Part shown: one piece after another, positions 7,328 to 14,298 of the stretch
Layout: the number at the start of each line of letters is the position of its first letter
Position numbering within the stretch: position 1 is the stretch's first letter
NCBI GenBank assembly: GCA_945221685.1
Contig: CALYNN010000024.1
Location: 1 to 14,353 of the forward strand
DNA from: an uncultured Clostridia bacterium
GTDB taxonomy: Bacteria; Bacillota; Clostridia; Oscillospirales; Acutalibacteraceae
Reading direction: 5' to 3'
Length of the DNA: 14,353 nt
Notes under the pieces: model-generated
Database searches by the model: none
What the model was told of the DNA's origin: nothing
What the model saw: only the letters and a program-made list of their open reading frames with translations
Position numbers and translations under genes: made by a program

Positions 7328-9925
7328 ATGGTTAGAGAAATTATTGACAGTGTTGAAAAGCTTGAAGCCGAGCTTGCAAGAGTTCGGGAGGCTCAAAAAA
7401 TCTTTTCAACATATACGCAGGAGCAGGTTGATAAAATCTTCCTTGCCGCTGCAAAGGCTGCAAATATGGCAAGAATTCCCCTTGCAAAAATGGCTGTTGA
7501 AGAAACAGGAATGGGAATTGTTGAAGACAAAATCATCAAAAATCATTACGCCGCAGAATACATTTACAACAAATATAAAAACACAAAGACCTGTGGGGTT
7601 ATTGAGGAAAACAAGGCATTCGGCACTATGAGAATTGCCGAGCCTATCGGCGTGGTTGCCGCAGTTATTCCAACAACAAACCCAACCTCAACTGCTATTT
7701 TCAAAACACTTCTTGCTCTTAAAACGAGAAACGGAATTATCATTTCCCCTCACCCAAGGGCAAAGAAATCTACTGCCGAGGCGGCAAAAATCGTTCTTGA
7801 AGCGGCTGTTAAGGCAGGAGCTCCCGAGGGAATTATTTCCTGGATTGACGCACCCTCTCTTGAAATGACAAACCTTGTTATGAAGGAATCGGATATTATT
7901 CTTGCCACCGGCGGTCCCGGAATGGTTAAGGCGGCTTACTCAAGCGGAAAGCCTGCTTTAGGCGTTGGCGCAGGCAACACTCCGGCAATCATTGACGAAA
8001 GCGCAGACATTCTTAAGGCAGTTAACTCAATCATTCATTCAAAGACCTTTGACAACGGTATGATTTGCGCTTCGGAGCAATCCTGCATTGTTGATAAGAA
8101 GATATACAAAACAGTTCGCAAAGAATTCGAGGACAGAGGCTGCTACTTCCTTAAGGCAGACGAAATTGACAAGGTAAGAAAAACAATCATCATCAATGGT
8201 GCGCTTAATGCAAAAATCGTTGGACAGAAGCCTGTTACCATTGCGGCTCTTGCAGGAGTTAAGGTTCCGGAGGAAACAAAAATCCTTATAGGCGAGGTTG
8301 AAAGCGTTGACATCAGCGAGGAATTTGCTCACGAAAAGCTTTCTCCCGTTCTTGCAATGTATAAGAGCGAAAGCTTTGAGGACGCTCTTGCAAAGGCAGA
8401 GCAGCTTATTGCCGACGGCGGTTACGGCCACACCTCATCAATTTACCTTAACGAAACAACCGAAAGGGCAAAGATTGACGAATTTGCCGCCCGTATGAAA
8501 ACCTGCCGTATTCTTGTTAACACACCGTCCTCCTTCGGCGGCATCGGCGACCTTTACAACTTTGACCTTGCTCCGTCGCTTACACTTGGCTGCGGCTCCT
8601 GGGGCGGAAACTCCGTATCGGAAAATGTAGGTGTAAAGCACCTGCTTAACATAAAAACCGTTGCTGAAAGAAGGGAAAATATGCTTTGGTTCAGAGCACC
8701 TGAAAAGGTTTATATTAAGAAAGGCTGTCTGCCTGTTGCGCTTGACGAGGTAGGCACCGTTATGGGCAAAAAGAAGGTATTTATAGTAACAGACTCCTTC
8801 CTTTACAACAACGGCTACACAAAGCCCATTACCGACAAGCTTGACGCTATGGGAATTACTCATTCAACATTTTTCAATGTTGCTCCCGACCCGACTCTCG
8901 CCTGCGCTAAAGAGGGCGTTGCACAAATTAATGCATTTCAGCCCGACTGCATTATTGCGGTAGGCGGCGGCTCCGCTATGGACGCAGCAAAGATTATGTG
9001 GGTGCTTTACGAGCATCCCGAGGTTGATTTCTTCGACCTTGCAATGAGATTTATGGATATTCGCAAAAGAGTTTACACCTTCCCGAAAATGGGCGAAAAG
9101 GCATACTTTATTGCCGTTCCCACATCGGCGGGTACAGGCTCTGAGGTTACTCCCTTTGCAGTTATTACCGATGAAAAATCCGGCACAAAATATCCCCTTG
9201 CAGACTACGAGCTTATGCCGAATATGGCTATTGTTGACGCAGATTTCCATATGAACGCGCCTAAGGGACTTACTGCCGCATCAGGTATCGACGCAGTTAC
9301 TCACGCCCTTGAAGCATACGCTTCAATGATGGCAACGGAATACACAGACGGACTTGCTATAGAAGCTCTTAAGAACATTTTCGAATATCTTCCCAGAGCT
9401 TACGACAACGGTCCTAACGACCCTGTAGCAAGAGAAAAAATGGCAAATGCCGCCACAATGGCAGGTATGGCATTTGCAAATGCTTTCCTTGGTGTTTGTC
9501 ACTCAATGGCACATAAGCTGGGCGCCTTCCACCACCTTCCTCACGGCATAGCAAACGCACTTATGATTGACTATGTACTTGAGTTCAACGCGGCAGAGGT
9601 TCCTGCAAAAATGGGCACCTTCAGTCAGTACGACTATCCGAAAACCCTTGCTCGCTACGCGCAGATTGCCGATGCTTTAGGTGTTAAGGGCAGAACCGAC
9701 GAGGCAAAGCTTAAGGGACTTATCAAAAAGATTGATGAGCTTAAGGAGTACTGCGGTATTAAAAAGTGCATTAAGGATTACGGCGTTGATGAAAAGTATT
9801 TCCTTGACACGCTTGACGATATGGTTGAGCAGGCATTTGACGACCAGTGCACCGGCGCAAACCCAAGACTTCCGCTTATGAGCGAAATTAAGGATATGTA
9901 CCTGCGCGCTTACTACGGAAAGTAA
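7328..9925 (+). CDS. adhE: Bifunctional acetaldehyde-CoA/alcohol dehydrogenase AdhE
   Basis: AdhE reduces acetyl-CoA to acetaldehyde and then to ethanol, oxidising two NADH per acetyl-CoA, and is the main ethanol route of fermenting Clostridia. The 865-residue length is typical. The N-terminal aldehyde dehydrogenase half (about residues 1-440) contains the catalytic Cys247 in NGMICASEQ. The C-terminal iron-dependent alcohol dehydrogenase half (about 460-865) has the nucleotide-binding GGGSAMDAAK at 546-555 and the metal ligands Asp655, His659, His725 and His739, each exactly two residues beyond the E. coli ligands Asp653, His657, His723 and His737. Both active sites therefore look intact, and the protein would be expected to form spirosome filaments like other family members. 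ATG 7328 follows GGAGG (7316-7320) at ideal spacing. The gene has its own promoter and a Rex operator, so expression should follow the NADH/NAD+ ratio. It is followed by a hairpin and a separate promoter for the next gene. Confidence 0.98.
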   Translation: MVREIIDSVEKLEAELARVREAQKIFSTYTQEQVDKIFLAAAKAANMARIPLAKMAVEETGMGIVEDKIIKNHYAAEYIYNKYKNTKTCGVIEENKAFGTMRIAEPIGVVAAVIPTTNPTSTAIFKTLLALKTRNGIIISPHPRAKKSTAEAAKIVLEAAVKAGAPEGIISWIDAPSLEMTNLVMKESDIILATGGPGMVKAAYSSGKPALGVGAGNTPAIIDESADILKAVNSIIHSKTFDNGMICASEQSCIVDKKIYKTVRKEFEDRGCYFLKADEIDKVRKTIIINGALNAKIVGQKPVTIAALAGVKVPEETKILIGEVESVDISEEFAHEKLSPVLAMYKSESFEDALAKAEQLIADGGYGHTSSIYLNETTERAKIDEFAARMKTCRILVNTPSSFGGIGDLYNFDLAPSLTLGCGSWGGNSVSENVGVKHLLNIKTVAERRENMLWFRAPEKVYIKKGCLPVALDEVGTVMGKKKVFIVTDSFLYNNGYTKPITDKLDAMGITHSTFFNVAPDPTLACAKEGVAQINAFQPDCIIAVGGGSAMDAAKIMWVLYEHPEVDFFDLAMRFMDIRKRVYTFPKMGEKAYFIAVPTSAGTGSEVTPFAVITDEKSGTKYPLADYELMPNMAIVDADFHMNAPKGLTAASGIDAVTHALEAYASMMATEYTDGLAIEALKNIFEYLPRAYDNGPNDPVAREKMANAATMAGMAFANAFLGVCHSMAHKLGAFHHLPHGIANALMIDYVLEFNAAEVPAKMGTFSQYDYPKTLARYAQIADALGVKGRTDEAKLKGLIKKIDELKEYCGIKKCIKDYGVDEKYFLDTLDDMVEQAFDDQCTGANPRLPLMSEIKDMYLRAYYGK

Positions 9926-9938
9926 GAATAGTAATAAT

Positions 9939-9966
9939 GCACGAATAATCACCGTGTTATTCGTGC
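9939..9966 (+). other. Perfect 10-bp hairpin after adhE
   Basis: GCACGAATAA (9939-9948) pairs exactly with TTATTCGTGC (9957-9966) around an 8-base loop, 13 bases beyond the adhE stop. The position suits a 3'-end structure, but the following sequence (AGCTTGCATACTTG) has no U-tract. It may be a Rho-dependent end, an RNA 3'-end stabiliser or a processing site rather than an intrinsic terminator. Confidence 0.5.
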
Positions 9967-9977
9967 AGCTTGCATAC

Positions 9978-10006
9978 TTGAATAAACATTTGCCATAAAT
10001 TATAAT
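9978..10006 (+). promoter_or_regulatory. Promoter of the phosphotransferase gene
   Basis: TTGAAT (9978-9983), then a 17-base spacer, then a perfect TATAAT (10001-10006). The predicted start near 10013 gives a very short leader that begins about at the ribosome binding site, so the gene is probably transcribed independently of adhE. Confidence 0.55.
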
Positions 10007-10027
10007 TAAACATAGGGGGTGTTCCAA

Positions 10028-10771
10028 ATGGCAACAGTTATTGAAGAAAGAGAACACAAAAAATTTTACCGCGACGGCAACAAGCTTATTAAGGAATTTG
10101 ATGAAGCCTTTACAAAAGCGGAGGTGCTTAACGAAGCGCTGAACACCGCAAGAGTAGAGGAAACGGGACTTAAAATTCCAAAGCTTCTTGATGTTAGAAA
10201 AACAGAAAACGGCTGGGCTATTACAAGAGAATACATTGAGGGCGAAACCCTTTCGGAGCTTATGAAGAAAAATCCCGAAAAGGAAGACGAGTACCTTGAA
10301 AAATTTGTTGACCTTCAGCTTGAAATTCACTCAAAGAAGGCTCCGCATCTTAACAAAATTAAAGACAAGATGCACGCAAAAATCAGTGCGTCATCATATG
10401 AGGCAACCCTGCGCTACGACCTGCACAACAGGCTTGAGGGTATGAAAAAGCACACCAAGGTGCTTCACGGCGATTACTGCCCTGCTAATGTTATTGTAAC
10501 TCCCGACGGCGAGTACTACATTATCGACTGGGCACACGCTACTCAGGGCAACGCCTCTGCCGACGCCGCAAGAACATATCTTACCTTTAATCTTCAGGGC
10601 AAAAAGGATATGGCAGAAAAGTATCTTGACCTTTTCTGCAAGAAGGCGGATATTCCAAAGCAGCTTGTTCAGCAATGGATGCCTATTGTTGCTTGCAGCG
10701 AAAGCGTTAAGAATATTGAGGGCGAAAAGGAGCTTCTCGATTCTTGGGTAAATGTATTTGATTTTCAGTAA
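10028..10771 (+). CDS. APH/choline-kinase-like phosphotransferase family protein
   Basis: This 247-residue soluble protein belongs to the aminoglycoside phosphotransferase/choline kinase superfamily of ATP-dependent small-molecule kinases. The catalytic loop VLHGDYCPANVIV carries Asp149 and Asn154 after His147, and the metal-binding motif IIDW supplies Asp167. The N-terminal lobe is short, with FYRDGNKLIKEFDEAFTKAEVLNEALN probably giving the ATP-site lysine and the first helix; no glycine-rich loop is obvious. The start is ATG 10028, because AGGGGGTG (10013-10021) lies just before it; an in-frame GTG at 10019 overlaps that site and is rejected. The substrate cannot be read from the sequence, and members act on amino sugars, choline, homoserine or cell-envelope precursors. 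There is no reason to call it a resistance gene. It converges on tagD over a shared terminator. Confidence 0.85.
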   Translation: MATVIEEREHKKFYRDGNKLIKEFDEAFTKAEVLNEALNTARVEETGLKIPKLLDVRKTENGWAITREYIEGETLSELMKKNPEKEDEYLEKFVDLQLEIHSKKAPHLNKIKDKMHAKISASSYEATLRYDLHNRLEGMKKHTKVLHGDYCPANVIVTPDGEYYIIDWAHATQGNASADAARTYLTFNLQGKKDMAEKYLDLFCKKADIPKQLVQQWMPIVACSESVKNIEGEKELLDSWVNVFDFQ

Positions 10772-10779
10772 GAAGCCGC

Positions 10780-10817
10780 AAAAAAACCGCCGAAGCAATT
10801 CGGCGGTTTTTGTTTTT
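10780..10817. terminator. Bidirectional intrinsic terminator between phosphotransferase and tagD
   Basis: CCGCCGAA (10787-10794) pairs with TTCGGCGG (10799-10806) around a stable GCAA tetraloop. On the plus strand it is followed by TTTTTGTTTTT (10807-10817); on the minus strand by seven T (complement of 10780-10786). It sits between two converging genes (stops at 10771 and 10824) and should end transcription from both sides. Confidence 0.95.
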
Positions 10818-10823
10818 ATTTAT

Positions 10824-11267
10824 TTATTCGTTATCGGGCTCGTCAGGTATCTGGTCAACTCCGTTAACAGCTTCCTTAAGTCCCAAATCCTTTTTAATCA
10901 TTGTAGTGGAAACGCCGGGAGTTCTGTCTAAAAATACAAGCTCGCAATAATCCTTAAGGTAATCGAACTTGTCGCTTCCTTTCCAGTCGCCGCCCATTAC
11001 AACAGTATCAATATGATACTCCTTAACATCGTTAATCTTTTGCTCCCAGCTGTTTTCGGGGATTACCAAATCAACATAGCGGATAGCCTCCAGCATCTTT
11101 TTTCTTGTTTCGTAGGTATGATATGCTTTTTTGCCCTTGCCGGCATTAAACTCATCGGTTGAAAGGGCAACAACGAGATAATCTCCCATTGCCTTTGCTC
11201 TCTGCAAAAGTCTTATATGACCGTAATGAAGCAAATCAAAGGTGCCGTAGGTTAAAATTCTTTTCAT
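10824..11267 (-). CDS. tagD: Glycerol-3-phosphate cytidylyltransferase TagD
   Basis: TagD transfers CMP from CTP to sn-glycerol-3-phosphate to give CDP-glycerol, the activated precursor of poly(glycerol phosphate) wall teichoic acid and related glycerol-phosphate envelope decorations. The 147-residue cytosolic protein closely follows the Bacillus enzyme, with the nucleotidyltransferase motif GTFDLLHYGHIRLL (His14 and His17 forming HxGH), ALSTDEFN at 34-41, RYVDLVIPE at 63-71, and the second signature RTPGVSTTMI at 115-124. After about residue 130 there is an extra acidic tail ending DEPDNE. The start is ATG 11267, giving the canonical MKRILTYGTFD; an in-frame GTG at 11276 overlaps the AAAGG ribosome binding region and is rejected. 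No polymerase or transporter genes are adjacent, so the end product is not shown. It is probably monocistronic, with its own promoter and terminator. Confidence 0.95.
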   Translation of the reverse strand: MKRILTYGTFDLLHYGHIRLLQRAKAMGDYLVVALSTDEFNAGKGKKAYHTYETRKKMLEAIRYVDLVIPENSWEQKINDVKEYHIDTVVMGGDWKGSDKFDYLKDYCELVFLDRTPGVSTTMIKKDLGLKEAVNGVDQIPDEPDNE

Positions 11268-11320
11268 AAAAATCACTGCCTTTCGGTATAGTAAATTAAA
11301 ATCCTTTTAAAGCTAATTTG

Positions 11321-11349
11321 ATTAAATCACATTAATGGTACAATGTCAA
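11321..11349 (-). promoter_or_regulatory. tagD promoter
   Basis: On the minus strand a perfect TTGACA (11344-11349) is followed by 17 bases and TTTAAT (11321-11326), five of six matches to the -10 consensus. It begins only a few bases after the tcdA stop at 11354, so tagD need not depend on read-through from the upstream operon. I see no terminator between tcdA and tagD. Confidence 0.75.
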
Positions 11350-11353
11350 CAAA

Positions 11354-12064
11354 TTATTTTATTAAATCCTTTATAACCTCGCCTGCAATAATCAATCCTG
11401 CAACAGAGGGAACAAATGCGTTGCTTGCCGGTATCTGCCTCCTGCCCTTAAGCTCCTCGCCGCTGATTTCAACGGGAACTGCAGGCTCCTCCCTTGAATA
11501 AACCACCTTCAGCCTTTTTACGCCTCTTTTTTTAAGCTCGCGGCGCATTACCTTTGCCAAGGGGCAAACGGAGGTTTTGTATATATCGCTTACCTCAAAG
11601 CGAGTTGGGTCGGTTTTATTTCCTGCGCCCATACTGCTTATTATTGGAACTCCTGCCGCCTGCGCCTGAAGGGCAAGCTCAATTTTTCCGCTGACGGTGT
11701 CAATAGCGTCCACAACATAATCATACACGCTTAAGTCAAAATCCGACGAGCTTTCGGGCGAATAAAAGGCGTTGACGGCATTAACCTTTAAATCCGGGTT
11801 AATATCAAGCAAACGGCCTTTTGCCGCCTCGGTCTTAAGCTGACCCACCGTGCTTTCCAATGCAATTATCTGGCGGTTAATATTTGTTACGCTGACGGTG
11901 TCGTTATCAATAATATCTATTGCTCCTATTCCCGAACGGGCAAGTGCCTCAACGGTAAAGCCGCCTACACCGCCTACTCCGAAAACGGCAACTCTCGATT
12001 CGGCAAGTTTTTTCATAGCCTCCTTGCCGAACATCATTTGTGTTCTTGAAAATCGGTCTGCCAT
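11354..12064 (-). CDS. tcdA: tRNA threonylcarbamoyladenosine dehydratase TcdA (ThiF/E1-like)
   Basis: TcdA uses ATP to cyclise N6-threonylcarbamoyladenosine at position 37 of ANN-decoding tRNAs into ct6A, which improves decoding. The 236-residue protein has the E1/ThiF/MoeB fold: the ATP-binding loop GVGGVGG at residues 29-35, then DNDTVSVTNINRQ at 53-65 with the family's Asn-Arg-Gln, followed by DYVVDAIDTVSGK. Downstream, TSVCPLAKVMRRELKKRG and VVYSREEP are characteristic of the TcdA/CsdL branch rather than ThiF or MoeB, and the C-terminus PSVAGLIIAGEVIKDLI is the usual end. ATG 12064 is preceded by AGGTG. It starts 12 bases after the stop of the Rrf2-family gene, so the two form an operon, and its expression probably follows that regulator. 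In E. coli the gene sits beside the cysteine desulfurase csdA, which makes the pairing with an Fe-S type regulator notable. Confidence 0.92.
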   Translation of the reverse strand: MADRFSRTQMMFGKEAMKKLAESRVAVFGVGGVGGFTVEALARSGIGAIDIIDNDTVSVTNINRQIIALESTVGQLKTEAAKGRLLDINPDLKVNAVNAFYSPESSSDFDLSVYDYVVDAIDTVSGKIELALQAQAAGVPIISSMGAGNKTDPTRFEVSDIYKTSVCPLAKVMRRELKKRGVKRLKVVYSREEPAVPVEISGEELKGRRQIPASNAFVPSVAGLIIAGEVIKDLIK

Positions 12065-12076
12065 AGACTCACCTGC

Positions 12077-12514
12077 TTAAATGTAATACTCATCGGCGCC
12101 CAGCTGATTATTTTTGTCCAAAATATCCTGAAGGGTAATATTATCGAGATAATCGGTAATAACCTTATATAGACCTGTCCACACTGCAAGAGTCATACAG
12201 CTATCGCTTTTTTCGCATAAATTTTCTTCTGTTTCAAGGCAGGCAACAGGCGCAAGGCTTCCCTCGGTAATACGAAGCACATCGCCAACCGTATATTTTT
12301 CCGGTGATTTTGCAAGCATATATCCGCCCTGAAAGCCGCGGGAGGTACGAAGCACACCCGACCTGTTTAAAAGAGGAACAATCTGCTCAAGATATTTTTT
12401 GGAAATATTTTGACGCTGCGCAACATCCTTAAGGGCAACATAGCCGTCCTTTTGATTTTCCGCAAGGTCAAGCATAAAACGCAGAGCATATCTGCCTTTT
12501 GTAGAAATTTTCAT
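12077..12514 (-). CDS. Rrf2/IscR-family transcriptional regulator with three Fe-S cysteines
   Basis: This 145-residue winged-helix repressor or activator belongs to the Rrf2 family. The N-terminus MKISTKGRYALRFMLDLA is diagnostic; the recognition region runs through LKDVAQRQNISKKYLEQIVPLLN, and the wing is SRGFQGGYMLAKSPEKYTVGDVLR. Cys92, Cys100 and Cys106 (CLETEENLCEKSDSCMTLAVW) match the triad that ligates [2Fe-2S] in IscR-type members (Cys92, 98 and 104 in E. coli), so iron-sulfur, redox or cysteine-status sensing is likely. No iscS/iscU/suf genes follow; the downstream partner is tcdA. The start is ATG 12514, preceded by AGAGGTG at good spacing; an in-frame GTG at 12523 is inside that ribosome binding site and is rejected. 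The promoter overlaps an inverted repeat, suggesting autoregulation. An alternative identity is a CymR-like cysteine regulator, but CymR lacks the full Cys triad. Confidence 0.92.
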   Translation of the reverse strand: MKISTKGRYALRFMLDLAENQKDGYVALKDVAQRQNISKKYLEQIVPLLNRSGVLRTSRGFQGGYMLAKSPEKYTVGDVLRITEGSLAPVACLETEENLCEKSDSCMTLAVWTGLYKVITDYLDNITLQDILDKNNQLGADEYYI

Positions 12515-12542
12515 TAAAAACACCTCTTAATGCTTTACTAAT

Positions 12543-12560
12543 ACCTACTATAGCATAGGT
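12543..12560. promoter_or_regulatory. Candidate Rrf2 operator over the regulator's own promoter
   Basis: ACCTA (12543-12547) and TAGGT (12556-12560) form an inverted repeat with an 8-base centre. It covers the -10 hexamer of the Rrf2-tcdA promoter, the usual place for an autorepressor site. It resembles the ACC/GGT outer arms of Fe-S Rrf2 sites but is shorter than the IscR type 1 consensus, so the assignment is inference. Confidence 0.5.
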
Positions 12561-12575
12561 TTTATATGTTTTCAA
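12547..12575 (-). promoter_or_regulatory. Promoter of the Rrf2-tcdA operon
   Basis: On the minus strand TTGAAA (12570-12575) is followed after exactly 17 bases by TATAGT (12547-12552). The predicted transcript starts near 12540 with a leader of about 25 bases before ATG 12514. Confidence 0.75.
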
Positions 12576-12614
12576 CATAAATCTGCCGCATTAAACAGAT
12601 TTAGCTTCTTTACA

Positions 12615-12643
12615 TTGACATTTTAATTAAATATTGTTATACT
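12615..12643 (+). promoter_or_regulatory. Promoter of the zapA-U32 operon
   Basis: A perfect TTGACA (12615-12620), a 17-base spacer and TATACT (12638-12643) make a strong sigma-A type promoter. It is divergent from the Rrf2 promoter, with about 40 bases between the two -35 boxes, so a regulator bound there could touch both. The predicted start lies about 40 bases before zapA. Confidence 0.85.
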
Positions 12644-12689
12644 AAATAAGAATAATTATATTGTCGATTATTATATGAGGGTGTCGAGT

Positions 12690-13040
12690 ATGAACAAAAA
12701 TAAAGTACAGGTCAGAATTGGCGGCGCAAGCTATACTATTGTTACCGAGGACGACAGCGAATATGTTGAGGAGCTTGCAGAATTTCTTAACAACGAAATC
12801 CGTTCTATCTGCAATGCCAATCCTACTCTTTCAATAACTCAGGCGGCGGTGCTTGTTGCTCTTGACCAGGCAGACGCCTGCAGGAAAGCCTCTGCCGGTG
12901 CAGACAATCTTAGGGTACAGATTAAGGATTACCTTGAGGAAAGCGCAAGAGCTCGTATGGAGGTTGAGGTTGCAAGACGCGAGGTTGAGCGACTTAACCG
13001 CGAGATTTCCGACTTAAGAAACAGATTGGCAGACAAATAA
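12690..13040 (+). CDS. zapA: Cell division protein ZapA
   Basis: ZapA binds FtsZ and promotes bundling of protofilaments, stabilising the cytokinetic Z-ring. The 116-residue protein has the family's N-terminal globular part (KVQVRIGGASYTIVTEDDSEYVEELAEFLNNEI), then an ITQAAVLVALDQADACRKA helix, and a long C-terminal coiled coil (about 70-116) rich in Glu and Arg, as expected for a dimer/tetramer-forming stalk. The start is ATG 12690, with GAGGGTG (12677-12683) six bases upstream; an in-frame ATG at 12675 overlaps that site and is rejected. It begins a two-gene operon with the U32 gene 19 bases downstream, a neighbour order I recognise from other Clostridia. Confidence 0.92.
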   Translation: MNKNKVQVRIGGASYTIVTEDDSEYVEELAEFLNNEIRSICNANPTLSITQAAVLVALDQADACRKASAGADNLRVQIKDYLEESARARMEVEVARREVERLNREISDLRNRLADK

Positions 13041-13059
13041 TTTTTTAGAAAGACAGCTT

Positions 13060-14298
13060 ATGAAATTTGAAATTTTGGCTCCTGCGGGAAATCAGGAGTC
13101 ACTGATTGCCGGTGTACGCAGCGGTGCAAACGCAGTTTACCTTGGAGGTTTACTGTTTAATGCCCGTCGCAATGCCGGCAATTTTAATGATGAAGAACTG
13201 AAAAAAGCAGTGCAATATTGCAGGCAAAGAGGAGTTAAGGTTTACCTTACCCTAAATATTTTAATCAGCGACGACGAGCTGGAGACTGCCTACGAAGCGG
13301 TTAAATCGGCTGTTGAGGCAGGCGTTGACGGATTTATAGTTCAGGATATAGGCGTTGCAAAAATGATTAAGACTCATTTTCCGCAGGTAAGAATTCACGG
13401 CTCAACCCAAATGAGCATAATGACTCCCGCAGGAGCACGGGCGGCGGAGGAAATGGGGTTTAGCAGAATAGTGCTTCCCCGTGAAATCAGCAGGGAGGAA
13501 ATAGAGAAAATCCGCAATTCAACTGATTTAGAGCTGGAGCTTTTCGTTCACGGAGCCCTTTGTATGTGCGTTTCGGGGCAGTGCTATTTATCCTCGGTTT
13601 TAGGCTCGCGAAGCGGCAACAGAGGCTTATGCGCCCAACCCTGCAGACTGCCCTTTTCTCCAAAGGGAGATAAAAACGAATATGCCCTTTCTCTTAAGGA
13701 TTTAAGCCTTATTGAGCACCTTAGCGAGCTTGATGGCATAGCCTCGTTAAAAATTGAGGGAAGAATGAAAAGGCCCGAATATGTCAGTGCCGCAGTTACC
13801 GCAGTAAAAAAAGCAATAAACGGCGAGTTGACAGAGCAGGATAGCTTTAGGCTTAACAGTATTTTTTCACGAAGCGGCTTTACAGACGGCTACTTTACAG
13901 GCAAGAGAGAGGATATGTTCGGTATTCGTCGCAAGGACGATGTGGTGGCGGCAAATGCGGTGCTTAAGGAAATAAGCCACGGCTACGACAACGAAAATCC
14001 CCTGCTTCCCATTGATTTAAGCTTTACCTGCCGAGCAGGAGAGCCTGCCGTGCTAAAGGCGCAGGCTATGGGAAAAGAGGTAACGGTTACGGGTGAAATA
14101 CCCGAAGCGGCAATCAACAGGCCAATGACCGCCGAGTCTGTGGCGGAAAGGCTGAAAAAGCTGGGCGGCACGCAGTTTTATCCCCAAGGCGTTACTGCGC
14201 AGGTGGAGGACGGACTGATTTTGCCTGCCGCAAAAATTAACGAACTTCGCAGAAGCGCTGTTCAAAAGCTTGAGAACGCCCTTTGCGAAAGAGAATAA
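13060..14298 (+). CDS. U32-family protein (RlhA/TrhP-like RNA hydroxylase), possibly interrupted by a stop
   Basis: This U32 family member, historically called a collagenase-like peptidase, is now best related to prephenate-dependent RNA hydroxylation enzymes (TrhP for tRNA U34, RlhA for 23S rRNA C2501). The 412 residues begin with the family's ELLAPAG-type motif (EILAPAGNQESL at 4-15), then a TIM-barrel-like region with HGSTQMSIM at 113-121. The U32 signature is at 161-198 (VHGALCMCVSGQCYLSS to CAQPCRLPF), with Cys168, Cys175, Cys191 and Cys195 as probable Fe-S ligands. Residues about 315-405 look like the DUF3656 domain that long family members carry, ending in NELRRSAVQKLE. Long forms continue with a further C-terminal U32 part, but here a TAA at 14296-14298 stops the frame. 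The next 18 codons to the window end stay open in the same frame and read like the expected proline-rich linker, so this may be a broken or misassembled longer gene. It is co-transcribed with zapA. Confidence 0.85.
   Translation: MKFEILAPAGNQESLIAGVRSGANAVYLGGLLFNARRNAGNFNDEELKKAVQYCRQRGVKVYLTLNILISDDELETAYEAVKSAVEAGVDGFIVQDIGVAKMIKTHFPQVRIHGSTQMSIMTPAGARAAEEMGFSRIVLPREISREEIEKIRNSTDLELELFVHGALCMCVSGQCYLSSVLGSRSGNRGLCAQPCRLPFSPKGDKNEYALSLKDLSLIEHLSELDGIASLKIEGRMKRPEYVSAAVTAVKKAINGELTEQDSFRLNSIFSRSGFTDGYFTGKREDMFGIRRKDDVVAANAVLKEISHGYDNENPLLPIDLSFTCRAGEPAVLKAQAMGKEVTVTGEIPEAAINRPMTAESVAERLKKLGGTQFYPQGVTAQVEDGLILPAAKINELRRSAVQKLENALCERE

Noticed and set aside
10019..10027. Upstream alternative starts: GTG 10019 (kinase), GTG 11276 (tagD), GTG 12523 (Rrf2) and ATG 12675 (zapA)
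   Set aside because: Each overlaps or crowds the ribosome binding site of a better ATG that also gives the family's usual N-terminus.
9677..10330. Minus-strand 217-codon open frame across the adhE end and the phosphotransferase start
   Set aside because: It is very rich in Phe, Cys, Asn and Val, runs antisense through two well-supported genes and a promoter, and has no ribosome binding site.
10028..10771. Aminoglycoside resistance gene
   Set aside because: Only the generic kinase motifs of the superfamily are present, and the context is housekeeping with no mobile element.
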